A stretch of 64,000 nucleotides of DNA from Pseudobacteriovorax antillogorgiicola (GCF_900177345.1 NZ_FWZT01000004.1:1-64000), one strand, 5' to 3'. Shown: positions 1 to 7,738, counted from the stretch's first letter. Made by a program: numbers and translations. Notes: generated by a model from the sequence alone, not told the origin.

Positions 1-648
1 GTGAAAGAAGGAAAAATCACGGATAAGCTACCACCAGTTCTGCCTTTAGTGCTATATAATGGAGAGAAAGAGTGGAAGGCAGGCGTCTCAATGGCAGATT
101 TGCTACACCCAGACTGTCCCGATACCTTGAAGCCGTACCAGCCTGAGATCCAGTTTTTCCTTCTTGATGAAAAACGTGTACCCGTGAGCGATGACGACAT
201 CAGCTCGGATAATCTTGTGGCCCCGATATTTGCCTTGGAGCAGGCGGACCATAAGAATCTGTACACGACGTTTTTGCTGTTGAAACGTGTTTTGGAAAGT
301 TCTCCAGAATTCGCAGATATAGCTCAAGCATTTATCGCGTATGTAACAGCCGTGACTCGGGCGGAGGAAAGAGATCCTTCGATTAAAGTGAAAAGTTTGG
401 ATGAGGTTGAAATCATGCTTTCTAAAAAAATTGATAATTGGATTGCAGAGGGTGAAGCTAAGGGCAAGAAAGAGGGCAAGAAAGAGGGCAAGATAGAGGG
501 CAAGATAGAGGGTAAGATAGAGGGCAGAAAAGAGGCCCAACTAGCGATAGCACTGGCACTTCTTCAGAAAGGTCTCGATAAGGCCATGATTGCTGAGGCA
601 ACCGAACTATCGCTGGAGGAAATTGAAGACCTAGCCAAAAATGTCTGA
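1..648 (+). CDS. Rpn/YhgA-like PD-(D/E)XK nuclease family protein, 5' end outside the window
   Basis: This is the C-terminal part of a recombination-promoting nuclease (Rpn, YhgA-like putative transposase). It shows the family's middle motif LPPVLPLVLYNG at visible residues 10-21 and the blocks LLDEKRVPV and FALEQADHKNLYTTF. Family members are usually about 300 residues, with the PD-(D/E)XK core in the N-terminal third. That core is missing here, so the GTG at base 1 is only where the window opens. Residues 155-178 are a run of G-K-x-E units forming a charged linker, common in this family. A broken relative lies at 1947-2997. In E. coli such proteins promote RecA-independent recombination; the same role here is inference from homology. 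Confidence 0.8.
   Translation: MKEGKITDKLPPVLPLVLYNGEKEWKAGVSMADLLHPDCPDTLKPYQPEIQFFLLDEKRVPVSDDDISSDNLVAPIFALEQADHKNLYTTFLLLKRVLESSPEFADIAQAFIAYVTAVTRAEERDPSIKVKSLDEVEIMLSKKIDNWIAEGEAKGKKEGKKEGKIEGKIEGKIEGRKEAQLAIALALLQKGLDKAMIAEATELSLEEIEDLAKNV
463..534 (+). repeat. Six in-frame 12-nt tandem units inside the Rpn gene
   Basis: Six consecutive 12-base units of the type GGCAAGAAAGAG / GGCAAGATAGAG encode G-K-(K/I)-E, with the last unit reading G-R-K-E. The units differ by single bases, so the array probably grew by slippage and can vary in length without breaking the frame. Confidence 0.9.
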
Positions 649-699
649 ATCGAGTCGATGTCTTTGGCCCCTATGGGAGCTTTTTGCTAATCTCGTCCC

Positions 700-1374
700 A
701 TGGGTCGAGCTAGGCAAGACATCGTGAAACCTTCTTCATTACTCCACGTGACTTTCAGGTGTCACAATCGGGAATTCTACTTTCATTCGCCAGAAATGAA
801 AAAGCGCGTCTATCAGATTCTTTTAAAGTACCGTGAGACCTTTAATGTTCATAGATTTGACCGGGTGATCATGAGTAATCATGTGCATCTGCTTGTGTAT
901 AGCCCAGATCGAGAAACCCTGTCTCGATATCTGCACAGTACCAACCTAGCGATTGCTAAGGTGATCAATCAAGCATTCAAAAGACGAGGGCAAGCCATCG
1001 AGGATCGCTTCAAGTCTCCGGTGATCGAAAATGAGAGCTATGCTCTGAACACGGTGGGCTATATCTGGCTCAATCCAGTACGAGCAAAGCTAGTTGATCC
1101 CCAGAATGCTCAAAACTATCGCTATAGCTCTCTATTTTTTAAATGGCGAGGACTTGACGATCCCTTGGTGTCAGATGACTCTGTGTTGTCTGAACTTCTT
1201 GGGATTAGCCTTTTGCATGGTAGGTCCGTTCAGGAGTTTGCTCGCTATTGGTTGGAGATCGTTCTTAATCGGATTTCTGGCTATATAAGTGAGGTATTTG
1301 AAAACCTTCACTCAGTTGGTAGTTATGACTTTTGGAAGATAAGGCGCTTGATACCTCGGCTTTCGTCTGCTTGA
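700..1374 (+). CDS. REP-associated tyrosine transposase (Y1_Tnp / IS200-like, RAYT type)
   Basis: A single-strand DNA transposase of the HUH superfamily. The HUH motif is seen in VIMSNHVHLLVY (around residues 56-67), and the typical C-terminal block YALNTVGYIWLNPVRA (around residues 113-128) carries the candidate catalytic tyrosine. The N-terminus GRARQDIVKPSSLLHVTFRC is the usual opening of stand-alone RAYT proteins. At 224 residues it is near full length for the family. RAYTs are normally single-copy domesticated transposases that act on REP palindromes. No IS200-style ends are visible, but a repeat array starts about 175 bp downstream (1548-1895), which may be its substrate (inference). 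The start ATG lacks a good ribosome binding site. Confidence 0.85.
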   Translation: MGRARQDIVKPSSLLHVTFRCHNREFYFHSPEMKKRVYQILLKYRETFNVHRFDRVIMSNHVHLLVYSPDRETLSRYLHSTNLAIAKVINQAFKRRGQAIEDRFKSPVIENESYALNTVGYIWLNPVRAKLVDPQNAQNYRYSSLFFKWRGLDDPLVSDDSVLSELLGISLLHGRSVQEFARYWLEIVLNRISGYISEVFENLHSVGSYDFWKIRRLIPRLSSA

Positions 1375-1946
1375 ACTTGGCTACAAGTAGGATAAATTCA
1401 GCAGATATTGTATCTGCAATTCCCTCTATTGTCTTCTTAGCTTATAACTCGTCATTTTATAATCTTCGATGTGAAATTTTCCCGCGTTGGATTGAATTTC
1501 TTTGCTTCGTCTTTTCATAGGCCTTGATTTCTTTGCTTTGACTTCGTTTGCTTAGGGTTTTTAGGGTGTTTTTTGATAAAGTGCTGGTTTTGCTCTCAAA
1601 GGTATCCGTTACGGTTATTACAAAGGTATCCGTTACGGTTATTTCGTTTGCTTAGGGTTTTTAGGGGGTTTTTTGATAAAGTGCTGGTTTTGCTCTCAAA
1701 GGTGTCCGTTACGGTTATTCGGTTATTTATCATGATAACATGCTGGTTTTGCTCTCAAAGGTATCCGTTACGGTTATTACAAAGGTATCCGTTACGGTTA
1801 TTGATTTCGATGCTCTGACTTCGTTTGGGTTGGGATTTTTAGGGTATTTTTTTCGATAAAGTGCTGGTTTTGCTCTCAAAGGTATCCGTTACGGTCGCTT
1901 TTGCCGAGAAGGCTAAGAAAGATACAATCAAATAACGAAATATTAG
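1375..1946. other. Gene-free stretch after the RAYT gene
   Basis: Apart from the repeat array at 1548-1895, I see no gene here. Short open frames in the region are made of the repeats and have no recognisable protein. The sequence is T-rich on the + strand. Confidence 0.7.
1548..1895 (+). repeat. Irregular tandem array with six copies of a 19-bp core ending in an odd palindrome
   Basis: A core GGTATCCGTTACGGTTATT occurs at 1601-1619, 1625-1643, 1701-1719 (one base changed), 1760-1778, 1784-1802 and, shortened, 1881-1895. Four of the copies are preceded by TGCTGGTTTTGCTCTCAAA, and a still longer unit of about 100 bp starting CGTTTGCTTAGGGTTTTTAG is repeated at 1548 and 1645. Inside the core, CCGT-T-ACGG is a 9-base dyad. 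The array lies just after the RAYT-like transposase gene, in a stretch with no convincing gene. REP-like or degenerate mobile-element repeats are the best guess. Confidence 0.85.
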
Positions 1947-2042
1947 AAGAGCTACGATGTCACTGTTCCTTTGTATCTAATTTGCTATTTTGATGAGAAG
2001 AGGGTTCCGGTAAACGCAGAGGATATTTCTGCCGATAACTTA

Positions 2043-2058
2043 GAGCCTATCCGAAAAC
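2043..2058 (+). repeat. Left terminal inverted repeat of the IS5-family element
   Basis: The 16-base end GAGCCTATCCGAAAAC matches the complement of 2868-2883 without a mismatch; the next bases diverge. Confidence 0.93.
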
Positions 2059-2126
2059 CTACGAATATGATAAAGAGAACTGGTTAGGAGGCGAGCTATG
2101 ACCAGTTTTTCAAAATACCGCATGCA

Positions 2127-2879
2127 GTGTCTGACCCCTCTCCGAAGGGAGGACGTCCTCGTCGGAAGAACTTACGTGATATCGCTGATGGCATTTTCTA
2201 TAAGCTTCGCACGGGCTGCCAATGGAAAGCTGTTCCTAGATGTTTTGGTCCGCCAAGTACAATTCACGACTATTTTACTCGGTGGGTAGAACAGGGTGTT
2301 TTCGAGAAGCTCTGGGAGTTGGCTTTGAAAGAATATGACGAGCTACAAGGCATCTCTTGGAAGCATCAATCAGTTGACGTAGCAATTGTCAAGTCACCGC
2401 TAGCGGGGAAAAAAACAGGACCAAATCCGACCGACAGAAGAAAGCTTGGCAGCAAACGCTCCGTCCTGGTAGACGAGCTTGGAGTGCCACTCAGTTGCGT
2501 GATAGCTCCTGCAAATGTGCATGATTCTAAGTCATTCCAGGAAACCCTTAAGAGCCGAAAATTTCGCAGACGACGCAATAGGTGTCGAAAGACTATGCAT
2601 CTGCATGCGGACAAAGGTTACTCGTCAAAAAAGTGTAGAGAAACTTGTAGAAGGCATGGCTACATTCCGGTCATTCCAAATAAGAAAAGGCGAGATCGAA
2701 GGGGAAGACCTCTTATTAAGAAAGACAAGAAACGATGGGTAGCAGAGGCTTCATTTGGTTGGCAAAACCAGTGTCGCAATATCAAAACCCGGTGGGACAA
2801 GAAAGCCAGCCATTATCAAGCACAGCTACATATCGCCTTTGCTCACATAGCTTTCGCGAAGTCAGGAGTTTTCGGATAG
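2127..2879 (+). CDS. IS5-family DDE transposase
   Basis: This protein catalyses cut-and-paste movement of the surrounding element. The N-terminal part GRPRRKNLRDIADGIFYKLR, then TGCQWKAVP, is the DUF4096-like helix-turn-helix region of IS5 transposases. The DDE triad is visible as SVDVAIV (first Asp), HLHADKGYSS (second Asp) and RWVAEASFGW (Glu). The frame is open from 2088; the annotated start is the GTG at 2127. A strong Shine-Dalgarno (taggaggcga) instead precedes ATG 2098 in the +1 register. A -1 slip on the five-T run at 2106-2110 would join that start to the transposase frame and add about nine residues. Whether this is programmed frameshifting or a decayed start cannot be decided here. 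Confidence 0.88.
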   Translation: MSDPSPKGGRPRRKNLRDIADGIFYKLRTGCQWKAVPRCFGPPSTIHDYFTRWVEQGVFEKLWELALKEYDELQGISWKHQSVDVAIVKSPLAGKKTGPNPTDRRKLGSKRSVLVDELGVPLSCVIAPANVHDSKSFQETLKSRKFRRRRNRCRKTMHLHADKGYSSKKCRETCRRHGYIPVIPNKKRRDRRGRPLIKKDKKRWVAEASFGWQNQCRNIKTRWDKKASHYQAQLHIAFAHIAFAKSGVFG

Positions 2880-2883
2880 GCTC
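2868..2883 (-). repeat. Right terminal inverted repeat of the IS5-family element
   Basis: Exact complement of the left end. The transposase stop codon (2877-2879) lies within this repeat, a usual arrangement in compact IS elements. Confidence 0.93.
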
Positions 2884-2979
2884 TTAGTAGCGTCTGTCTT
2901 TGCGTTAGAGTGGGCCGATCAAAAAGGCTTATTTACCACCTTTCTTAAATTAAAGGCGGTATTGGAGAAATCTCCAGAG

Positions 2980-3168
2980 CTAGCAATCTTCTACTAGACG
3001 CTTCTCTCCGATGGTTTGATATTTATCTCTAGCGCCTACAATTTCCTCATGCTGCAACCTAACCAACTTCTCAAGGTCCTCAACTCGCTTTGTCAAATCC
3101 TGAGCCAAAACAGGTTGAGAGATACAAATGACACTCAAAAATAATAGAAACCAAGGGCCGCGCACCAT
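2980..3168 (-). CDS. Truncated secreted coiled-coil protein
   Basis: From ATG 3168 (preceded by GGGAG) the product opens with a clear signal peptide, MVRGPWFLLFLSVICISQ, cleaved probably after VLA-Q. A short heptad-like segment DLTKRVEDLEKLVRLQ follows. An upstream in-frame ATG (3201) would add 11 residues and hide the signal start. The frame ends after about 62 residues, exactly where the Rpn-like remnant from the other strand begins. The original protein was probably longer and lost its 3' part at this junction. An N-terminal coiled coil after a signal peptide is typical of several porins, but nothing further can be concluded. Confidence 0.55.
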   Translation of the reverse strand: MVRGPWFLLFLSVICISQPVLAQDLTKRVEDLEKLVRLQHEEIVGARDKYQTIGEKRLVEDC

Positions 3169-3332
3169 TATAAGCTCCCAGAAATCTGGTTTAGTCATCA
3201 ATGTTTATCATAGAACAGTTTTAGAATAATGAAACCGGTAGGATCTACCTACCAAACCGCTCCATCAAGCCTAAACATCCATCGCAGACAACCGAAACTA
3301 AAATACGAAAAGACAGTCACAGGAGGTCGATC

Positions 3333-3905
3333 ATGTCTTTCATTAAGCTATTACTAGTTCTTGCGATGCTTCACCCCCTATCAGCCAAAGCAGAGATCCT
3401 AACCCATTTGGGATTTAACTACGAAGAAGAGAAGGTCGATCAGGGCAGTGTTGGTGAAGTTCAGCAAACCAGACAAACCTTGAATCTAGGCATCGGCTAT
3501 CTATTCGATTTTGGTCTCTTTCTAGGGCTTAAGTACTATCAGAAAAATGTCATAAATGATCTAACAGTTACGGTAGCTTCGACAACAGTTACCACATCTA
3601 CCAAAGATCTGACCAGCGGTTCGGGGATGACTCTCGGCTACTATGTAGACTTCGGCTTGGTTCTGCAATATAGTTACCTGTTTCAAGACCCAAAGCGAGA
3701 ATCGGCTGATGTCACATATTCGGGAGGTACAGCATCAGTGATCGACCTAGCCTATGTCTACTGGATCGGAAACTTTGCATTTGGCCCTCAGCTAACGCAA
3801 ACCACATTTACCTACGAAGAGCAGGAAGATGCGGGAGTGGTGACTGAAATAGACATAACACATACCCATTTGATGCCGATGATTGCTCTGTGGTTCAAGT
3901 TTTAA
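3333..3905 (+). CDS. Outer-membrane beta-barrel protein, about 190 residues
   Basis: The start ATG follows a strong ribosome binding site (aggaggtcgatc). Residues 1-20 form a signal peptide ending LSAKA-E. The mature part is a series of alternating hydrophobic/polar strands rich in aromatic residues (LGIGYLFDFGLFLGLKYY, MTLGYYVDFGLVLQYSYLF). It ends in ...IALWFKF, with the terminal phenylalanine that the Bam machinery recognises. It fits a small 8-stranded barrel of unknown ligand. It stands alone, with about 380 bp to the next gene. A porin-like structural or adhesion role is possible; no specific family is recognised. Confidence 0.8.
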   Translation: MSFIKLLLVLAMLHPLSAKAEILTHLGFNYEEEKVDQGSVGEVQQTRQTLNLGIGYLFDFGLFLGLKYYQKNVINDLTVTVASTTVTTSTKDLTSGSGMTLGYYVDFGLVLQYSYLFQDPKRESADVTYSGGTASVIDLAYVYWIGNFAFGPQLTQTTFTYEEQEDAGVVTEIDITHTHLMPMIALWFKF

Positions 3906-4287
3906 TGGTAGCTGAATAAAGCCAAGTGGCAAGGATTTACAATTCAAAAATTTTGACGCTAGATCAATTGATTCAAATTTTTTAATTCTCTCAACATCTT
4001 TACGCAGTGCTTATCTTGGCGTTTTTGTACTCAATTCGTTTTGTTTTGTGAGCCCCACAAAATCTCTCCCAACTTCATATGAAGATATCTTGAAACCTCA
4101 GAAATATCCTATTCTTTTGAGCATTCTGTGAGCCTTCTAAAAATACTTCTGGCAGTTCAGTCATGAGGAAAACTGAATTGTGAATCTTAAGTATGTCCCC
4201 TCAAACTGGTTCTAAAGGCAGCTGTCTCTTCTTTGTCACACTATTACGATTCGTCGTGATAGCTTGTTAAATTGGGGAGATCGAATA
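3906..4287. other. Intergenic stretch between the barrel gene and the SGNH hydrolase gene
   Basis: About 380 bp of AT-rich DNA without a credible gene. One hairpin, TTTTGTG-agccc-CACAAAA (4044-4062), lies about 140 bp after the barrel gene and could be a weak terminator, although no T-run follows. No clear promoter motif could be defended for the gene at 4288. Confidence 0.5.
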
Positions 4288-4959
4288 ATGTTGAAGACAG
4301 TTATCGTGAGTCTATTCGCCCATGGACTCCTGCTAACTAGTGCTGCCTTTGCTGAGCAGGCTAGTTCTCATGAAATCTATGTTGAAGAGGTATCTCAGCA
4401 AGATCTAGGTGATACGATTATCTTAGGAGACAGTATCTTCGCCTTGAATGGTGAAATCGAACGACGACTCGAACGCAATTCAGGGCAACGCATCACATCC
4501 TATGCTCGCAATGGGGCAGAGATGGATGATGTGGTGCAGCAGTACTATCGTGCCCGTGCTCGTGGCATTCCACAGACGGTGATTATGAATGGTGGTGGTA
4601 ATGATGTGCTGGGTAACATCACATCCTGCCGGTTTCTTAATTCTCGCTGTGTCAATGCTATTGAAGGAGCGATTGATCAAGGTGTCGATCTGATTCAACT
4701 CATGGAAGATGATGGCGTTGAACGAATCGTTTATCTTGGCTATTACTACACCAAATTCATTGGTGGTGGCCTGGATAATGCTATCGATTATGCTATGGCA
4801 CGGATTCCGCAGATCTGCGGAGCTACTAACCTGCCATGTGATGTTGTTGAAACCCGACGTCTGATGAATGGTTTCGGCAATCGGATCATCGATGGCATTC
4901 ATCCTACCTTCCGTGGATCGCGAAAAATGGCAGATGCCATCTGGGAGGTGTTACGCTAA
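4288..4959 (+). CDS. Secreted SGNH/GDSL-type hydrolase
   Basis: A serine esterase/lipase-like enzyme of the SGNH superfamily. Block I is ILGDSIFALNG with the nucleophile Ser, block III is MNGGGNDVL with the oxyanion Asn, and block V is DGIHPT with the catalytic Asp-x-x-His. A signal peptide (MLKTVIVSLFAHGLLL...AFA) places it in the periplasm or outside the cell. ATG 4288 is preferred because GGGGAG precedes it; the frame also extends upstream to TTG 4264. The substrate is unknown; family members act on acylated sugars, lipids or peptidoglycan O-acetyl groups. Two cysteine pairs (CRFLNSRC, CGATNLPC) may form disulfides. A hairpin terminator follows directly. Confidence 0.85.
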   Translation: MLKTVIVSLFAHGLLLTSAAFAEQASSHEIYVEEVSQQDLGDTIILGDSIFALNGEIERRLERNSGQRITSYARNGAEMDDVVQQYYRARARGIPQTVIMNGGGNDVLGNITSCRFLNSRCVNAIEGAIDQGVDLIQLMEDDGVERIVYLGYYYTKFIGGGLDNAIDYAMARIPQICGATNLPCDVVETRRLMNGFGNRIIDGIHPTFRGSRKMADAIWEVLR

Positions 4960-4968
4960 TCATCATTT

Positions 4969-4989
4969 CGTGAGCCCCTTGGGCTCACG
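4969..4989 (+). terminator. Hairpin terminator after the SGNH hydrolase gene
   Basis: Perfect 9-bp stem CGTGAGCCC / GGGCTCACG with a 3-base loop, ten bases after the stop codon. The T-run is weak (cttatt), so efficiency is uncertain. Confidence 0.65.
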
Positions 4990-5109
4990 GCTTATTAAGA
5001 GAAGCAAAACCTATGACACTTCGTTACGCCTGTAAAAATACCCGTCAATCTACGATTTGTACTATCTCCTCGCATTTTTTTAAGCCTTGTCTCATAGATT
5101 TTTCTTCCA

Positions 5110-6009
5110 TTAATAATGAGTTTCCTGTGAGCCGTGGTGAGATGGAAAAACCTGGATGTTAATGTGCAGTAGGCTATCGGGATCATCACTTTGCAAGCTG
5201 CTGTGCATGGCTAATAGGGATTCTTTAAACTCTTTAAGCTTGCTCTTGTACTCATCTTTTTTGATGGTGAGAATCGTTGATGCAAATAGAGATTCATCTT
5301 TCTTGGAAAAATATCGAGGTAAATTGTCCGAAGATGACTGTAAAGAAGCCTGGAGAAAGTTGATGGAAGCTTCAGTATCGCCGTCATCATAGAGATAAAG
5401 TATCGATTGGCTCTCTTGGCGGTAAGTATAGTTCCCGGTATGCTTTTTTTCGATAAGTCCTTCTTTTAAGAGGAGTGCCAGGGCTCGATCCACTTCAATA
5501 CCCCGGTCTTTGCCGAAGTATCTAACAAGATCCTTTCTCTCCGGTTCGTTAGAGAACAGCGCAAAGGCGCAATAAACTTCCACCGCAAAGTTCATTCCTC
5601 TTATCCTAGCCTTAAACACATCGAGAGGCCCTTCAATTTGCCTACGAAGCACTTGACAATGAGCTTGATGAGAGTCTTTTTTGGTGGCCGATTTTTCATG
5701 CTCCCAATCGAAGAGAGCTAAAACGTAATCAATGTGCTTTTTTTCGGCTCCCAGAATGGTCAGCAGTGATTGCCAGTGTGGCCTTGAAAGCTTCCTCCGG
5801 CCGCGGAGTGCTTCAGAAAGATTGGAGCGAGACTTGAGACCGATTTTCTTTGAGAGAGCCGCCAGGGTTTGATGCACATGTTGCTTTTGATAGGCTTTGA
5901 TCATCTGATCAAGAATTGTGATGCTTCGTTCATGATTCAGGATGATCTGAGAATAGGTATCCAAGGGCTTCAATTTTCTATCCGTAACTGTTAAGACCAA
6001 GGGTGACAA
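5110..6009 (-). CDS. TIGR02147 / DUF4423 family regulator-like protein
   Basis: The family is an expansion typical of Bdellovibrionota and Fibrobacter. Its N-terminal helical region (LAALSKKIGLKSRSNLSEAL, then RGRRKLSRPHWQSLL) resembles a helix-turn-helix. The C-terminal half is diagnostic: SLFASTILTIKKDEYKSKLK followed by LLHINIQVFP. The function is not established biochemically; a DNA-binding, regulator-like role is inferred from the N-terminus. The start is uncertain: TTG 6009 has GGGAAG three bases upstream. It is divergent from a gene for a small secreted protein at 6070, and a distant relative sits at 7904. The C-terminus ends GSQETHY. Confidence 0.75.
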   Translation of the reverse strand: MSPLVLTVTDRKLKPLDTYSQIILNHERSITILDQMIKAYQKQHVHQTLAALSKKIGLKSRSNLSEALRGRRKLSRPHWQSLLTILGAEKKHIDYVLALFDWEHEKSATKKDSHQAHCQVLRRQIEGPLDVFKARIRGMNFAVEVYCAFALFSNEPERKDLVRYFGKDRGIEVDRALALLLKEGLIEKKHTGNYTYRQESQSILYLYDDGDTEASINFLQASLQSSSDNLPRYFSKKDESLFASTILTIKKDEYKSKLKEFKESLLAMHSSLQSDDPDSLLHINIQVFPSHHGSQETHY

Positions 6010-6069
6010 CGGCTTCCCAGCACCATTGGTTGGGACTTATGAAATCTAACATACATAGCGAGAAAAACC

Positions 6070-6636
6070 ATGCTTAGGAAACATCTGCTTCACGGAACTT
6101 TGTTAGCCAGTACTTTTTTTGGCCTTGGAAATTGGCGAGCGGTTGCCGAAGTAGCGCCAGAAAAGCCAAAGGTTTCTGGCACCATTAGCATCATCGATCC
6201 ATCTGACTCAGAACGTCTCTATACAGTTATCTACGGCAAGCCTGCTCAGTTACTCTATGAGCGAATCGATCCGATCAGTCTCCATCAAAGTTTTTATCCA
6301 AAGGGTAAGATTGAAACAGTCGATTCTTCTGGGATGCGCTGCTACAAGAAAACAGAGAATCGATTGGTCAGAATTCCCCCTTCAAGGCAGTTGATTGGGA
6401 TTAAAGCTGTGTCCTACGCTTGTACGCTTTATCTATTTCCCAATGAATCTGATATCCGCAATCCTAGCTTCGATAAAGGTGGTGTGACTGTCGGCAATTG
6501 GCAGAGAACTGATGCGATCTATGTTAGCCAAGACAGTCGCTTTCTTAGTCGTCAGCAACTAGAAAGCTTTGATTGGAGCCGCGTGCTGCCAATAGATCCT
6601 GCATATCCACCGGAAGTGCATATTAGCAATCCCTAA
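6070..6636 (+). CDS. Secreted protein of unknown function
   Basis: A 188-residue product with a signal peptide (residues 1 to about 27, ...NWRAVA-E). The mature part has two cysteines (MRCYKK, SYACTLY) and a mix of short strands, and no family is recognised. The promoter region is shared with the divergent TIGR02147-like gene; only about 60 bp separate the two starts, so the regulator may control it (inference). The ribosome binding site is weak (agcgag). Composition resembles the neighbouring genes. Confidence 0.7.
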   Translation: MLRKHLLHGTLLASTFFGLGNWRAVAEVAPEKPKVSGTISIIDPSDSERLYTVIYGKPAQLLYERIDPISLHQSFYPKGKIETVDSSGMRCYKKTENRLVRIPPSRQLIGIKAVSYACTLYLFPNESDIRNPSFDKGGVTVGNWQRTDAIYVSQDSRFLSRQQLESFDWSRVLPIDPAYPPEVHISNP

Positions 6637-6790
6637 TCACTTTTCTACGCTGGTTTTCAGGGGTGGTCTCAATTTGAGAACGGGAACTGCTCCTGAAGCC
6701 TTCTCGGCCCTTGTATTCAAGGGCAAGACTCCCTAGTTTGAGCGCAACACCTTAGGGTGAGAATCAGATCAAAATAGAAGGAGTTTAAAC

Positions 6791-7255
6791 ATGCGTTCAT
6801 TGGCTATTGGTATTCTTTTTGGCTTAACTGCTCTTTCGGCAAATGCAGCAAGTCTTCGTCCTATTGTTGTTACAAGCGGTGACTTTAAGATGTACGAAGA
6901 ACCTTTTCAGCAGCCAAATGTAGGCTGTGATCTTTTTGAGGCACTCTCTATCAAGGCATTTGATAAGAATACTTTTGGATTGGCAAAATTAGAGCGAACG
7001 CTCGATGGCTACTGCAAGATTGGTTACAACCCCAATCCAAGATCTTACTTCCTAACTGCAAAGCCAGCTGGTTGTGGGTCGGTAAAATACGAAGGTATTC
7101 GCAAGAATTCTGAAACTGGCGAACTTGATACGGTAGATATCATCGATCATCGTGGCCGTCTTTGCAAGGATCTCGTTCCAGCGAAAATTATTGTCAAGGA
7201 AAGTCTAGCGGGACAAGGTTATAAGTGGTTCAGCTACTCGCCAATTCGCAAGTAA
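6791..7255 (+). CDS. Small secreted protein of unknown function
   Basis: The ATG follows AAGGAG at the right distance, and the product opens with a short signal peptide (MRSLAIGILFGLTALSANA-A). The mature domain of about 135 residues has five cysteines (CDLFEAL, GYCKIGY, AGCGSVKY, LCKDL), enough for disulfide bonding in the periplasm or outside. The middle reads RSYFLTAKPAGCGSVKYEG. No family is recognised. It is followed by a strong hairpin terminator and a convergent secreted-protein gene. Confidence 0.72.
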   Translation: MRSLAIGILFGLTALSANAASLRPIVVTSGDFKMYEEPFQQPNVGCDLFEALSIKAFDKNTFGLAKLERTLDGYCKIGYNPNPRSYFLTAKPAGCGSVKYEGIRKNSETGELDTVDIIDHRGRLCKDLVPAKIIVKESLAGQGYKWFSYSPIRK

Positions 7256-7264
7256 CAGAGCTTA

Positions 7265-7290
7265 GCAAGGAGGTCAAAGGGCCTCCTTGC
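7265..7290 (+). terminator. Hairpin between convergent secreted-protein genes
   Basis: Perfect 9-bp stem GCAAGGAGG / CCTCCTTGC with an 8-base loop. It lies between a + strand gene ending at 7255 and a - strand gene ending at 7304, so it may serve both. No long T-run on either side. Confidence 0.65.
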
Positions 7291-7303
7291 AGTTAAAGCC
7301 AGT

Positions 7304-7708
7304 TTATATGGTTATGATGAACTCACCCATGACAGATACCTGCTGGCCAGGTCTCAGGAATTTACGATTGAACAAAGATTTTTCAAGCGCTGGTTCAATG
7401 AACTTTGTCGCGGGTTCAATTGATAAGACGTGTAAACGGCCGCGCCAACCAACCACTGCGTTGATTTCATATAGCTGGCCTTCTTCGATGTGAAACTCTT
7501 CGTTCAGGTTTAGCACCTTGACTTCATCACCTAATCTAATGGCTAGAGACCGACCTTGGTCAACAATCATAAGCTGTTGCACACCTGGGACCTCTATGAC
7601 TGGTGTCGAAAGCCAGGTGGGAATGTTCACAGGCACTGACAAAGCTTGCCCTGTGATGAGCAGCCAGCAGAAAATAGCGCCTAAAAGTTTGAGTTTAGAT
7701 GCGATCAT
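7304..7708 (-). CDS. Small secreted protein of unknown function
   Basis: A 134-residue product preceded by a strong ribosome binding site (ggggaaggggagact). The signal peptide is MIASKLKLLGAIFCWLLITG, cut near ALS-V. The mature part is beta-rich and resembles a small fold of repeated strands (LMIVDQGRSLAIRLGDEV, GQLYEINAVVGWRGRLHVL), with a run of valine, leucine and glycine. It has no cysteine in the mature part. It is divergent from the second TIGR02147-like gene at 7904; a palindrome AGGTGT-A-ACACCT lies about 30 bp upstream of its start. Confidence 0.7.
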   Translation of the reverse strand: MIASKLKLLGAIFCWLLITGQALSVPVNIPTWLSTPVIEVPGVQQLMIVDQGRSLAIRLGDEVKVLNLNEEFHIEEGQLYEINAVVGWRGRLHVLSIEPATKFIEPALEKSLFNRKFLRPGQQVSVMGEFIITI

Positions 7709-7738
7709 AGTCTCCCCTTCCCCTTGTATATTTGCTAT

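Larger units (their letters stand above)
2043..2883 (+). mobile_element. Complete IS5-family insertion sequence (IS427-like), 841 bp
   Basis: The ends are perfect 16-bp inverted repeats (2043-2058 GAGCCTATCCGAAAAC and its complement at 2868-2883), flanked by a 3-bp direct repeat TTA (2040-2042 and 2884-2886). Removing the element plus one TTA restores an open Rpn-like frame, which fixes the boundaries. The size, short target duplication and transposase type match the IS427 group of the IS5 family. Confidence 0.93.
1947..2997 (+). pseudogene. Rpn-like nuclease remnant split by an IS5-family element
   Basis: The left piece (1947-2042) reads ...CYFDEKRVPVNAEDISADNL and the right piece (2884-2997) continues LVASVFALEWADQKGLFTTF... 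and ends SPELAIFY-stop. Joined after removing the IS and one copy of the TTA duplication, they form one frame that aligns with residues about 48-104 of the Rpn protein at 1-648 (FLLDEKRVPVSDDDISSDNL / VAPIFALEQADHKNLYTTF). No N-terminal nuclease core and no C-terminal tail remain. It was therefore already a fragment, or was later eroded. The right edge abuts a truncated gene on the opposite strand. Confidence 0.85.

Noticed and set aside
103-540. Long minus-strand open frame inside the Rpn gene
   Set aside because: It is a shadow of the G-K-x-E repeat codons; the product is a low-complexity Leu/Ala run and the plus-strand frame has clear family motifs.
1548-1895. CRISPR array
   Set aside because: Copies are irregularly spaced (6 to about 80 bp), spacers are themselves repeated and no cas gene is present.
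2098-2289. Separate small gene at the start of the IS
   Set aside because: It overlaps the transposase in another register and has no domain; a frameshift start is more likely.
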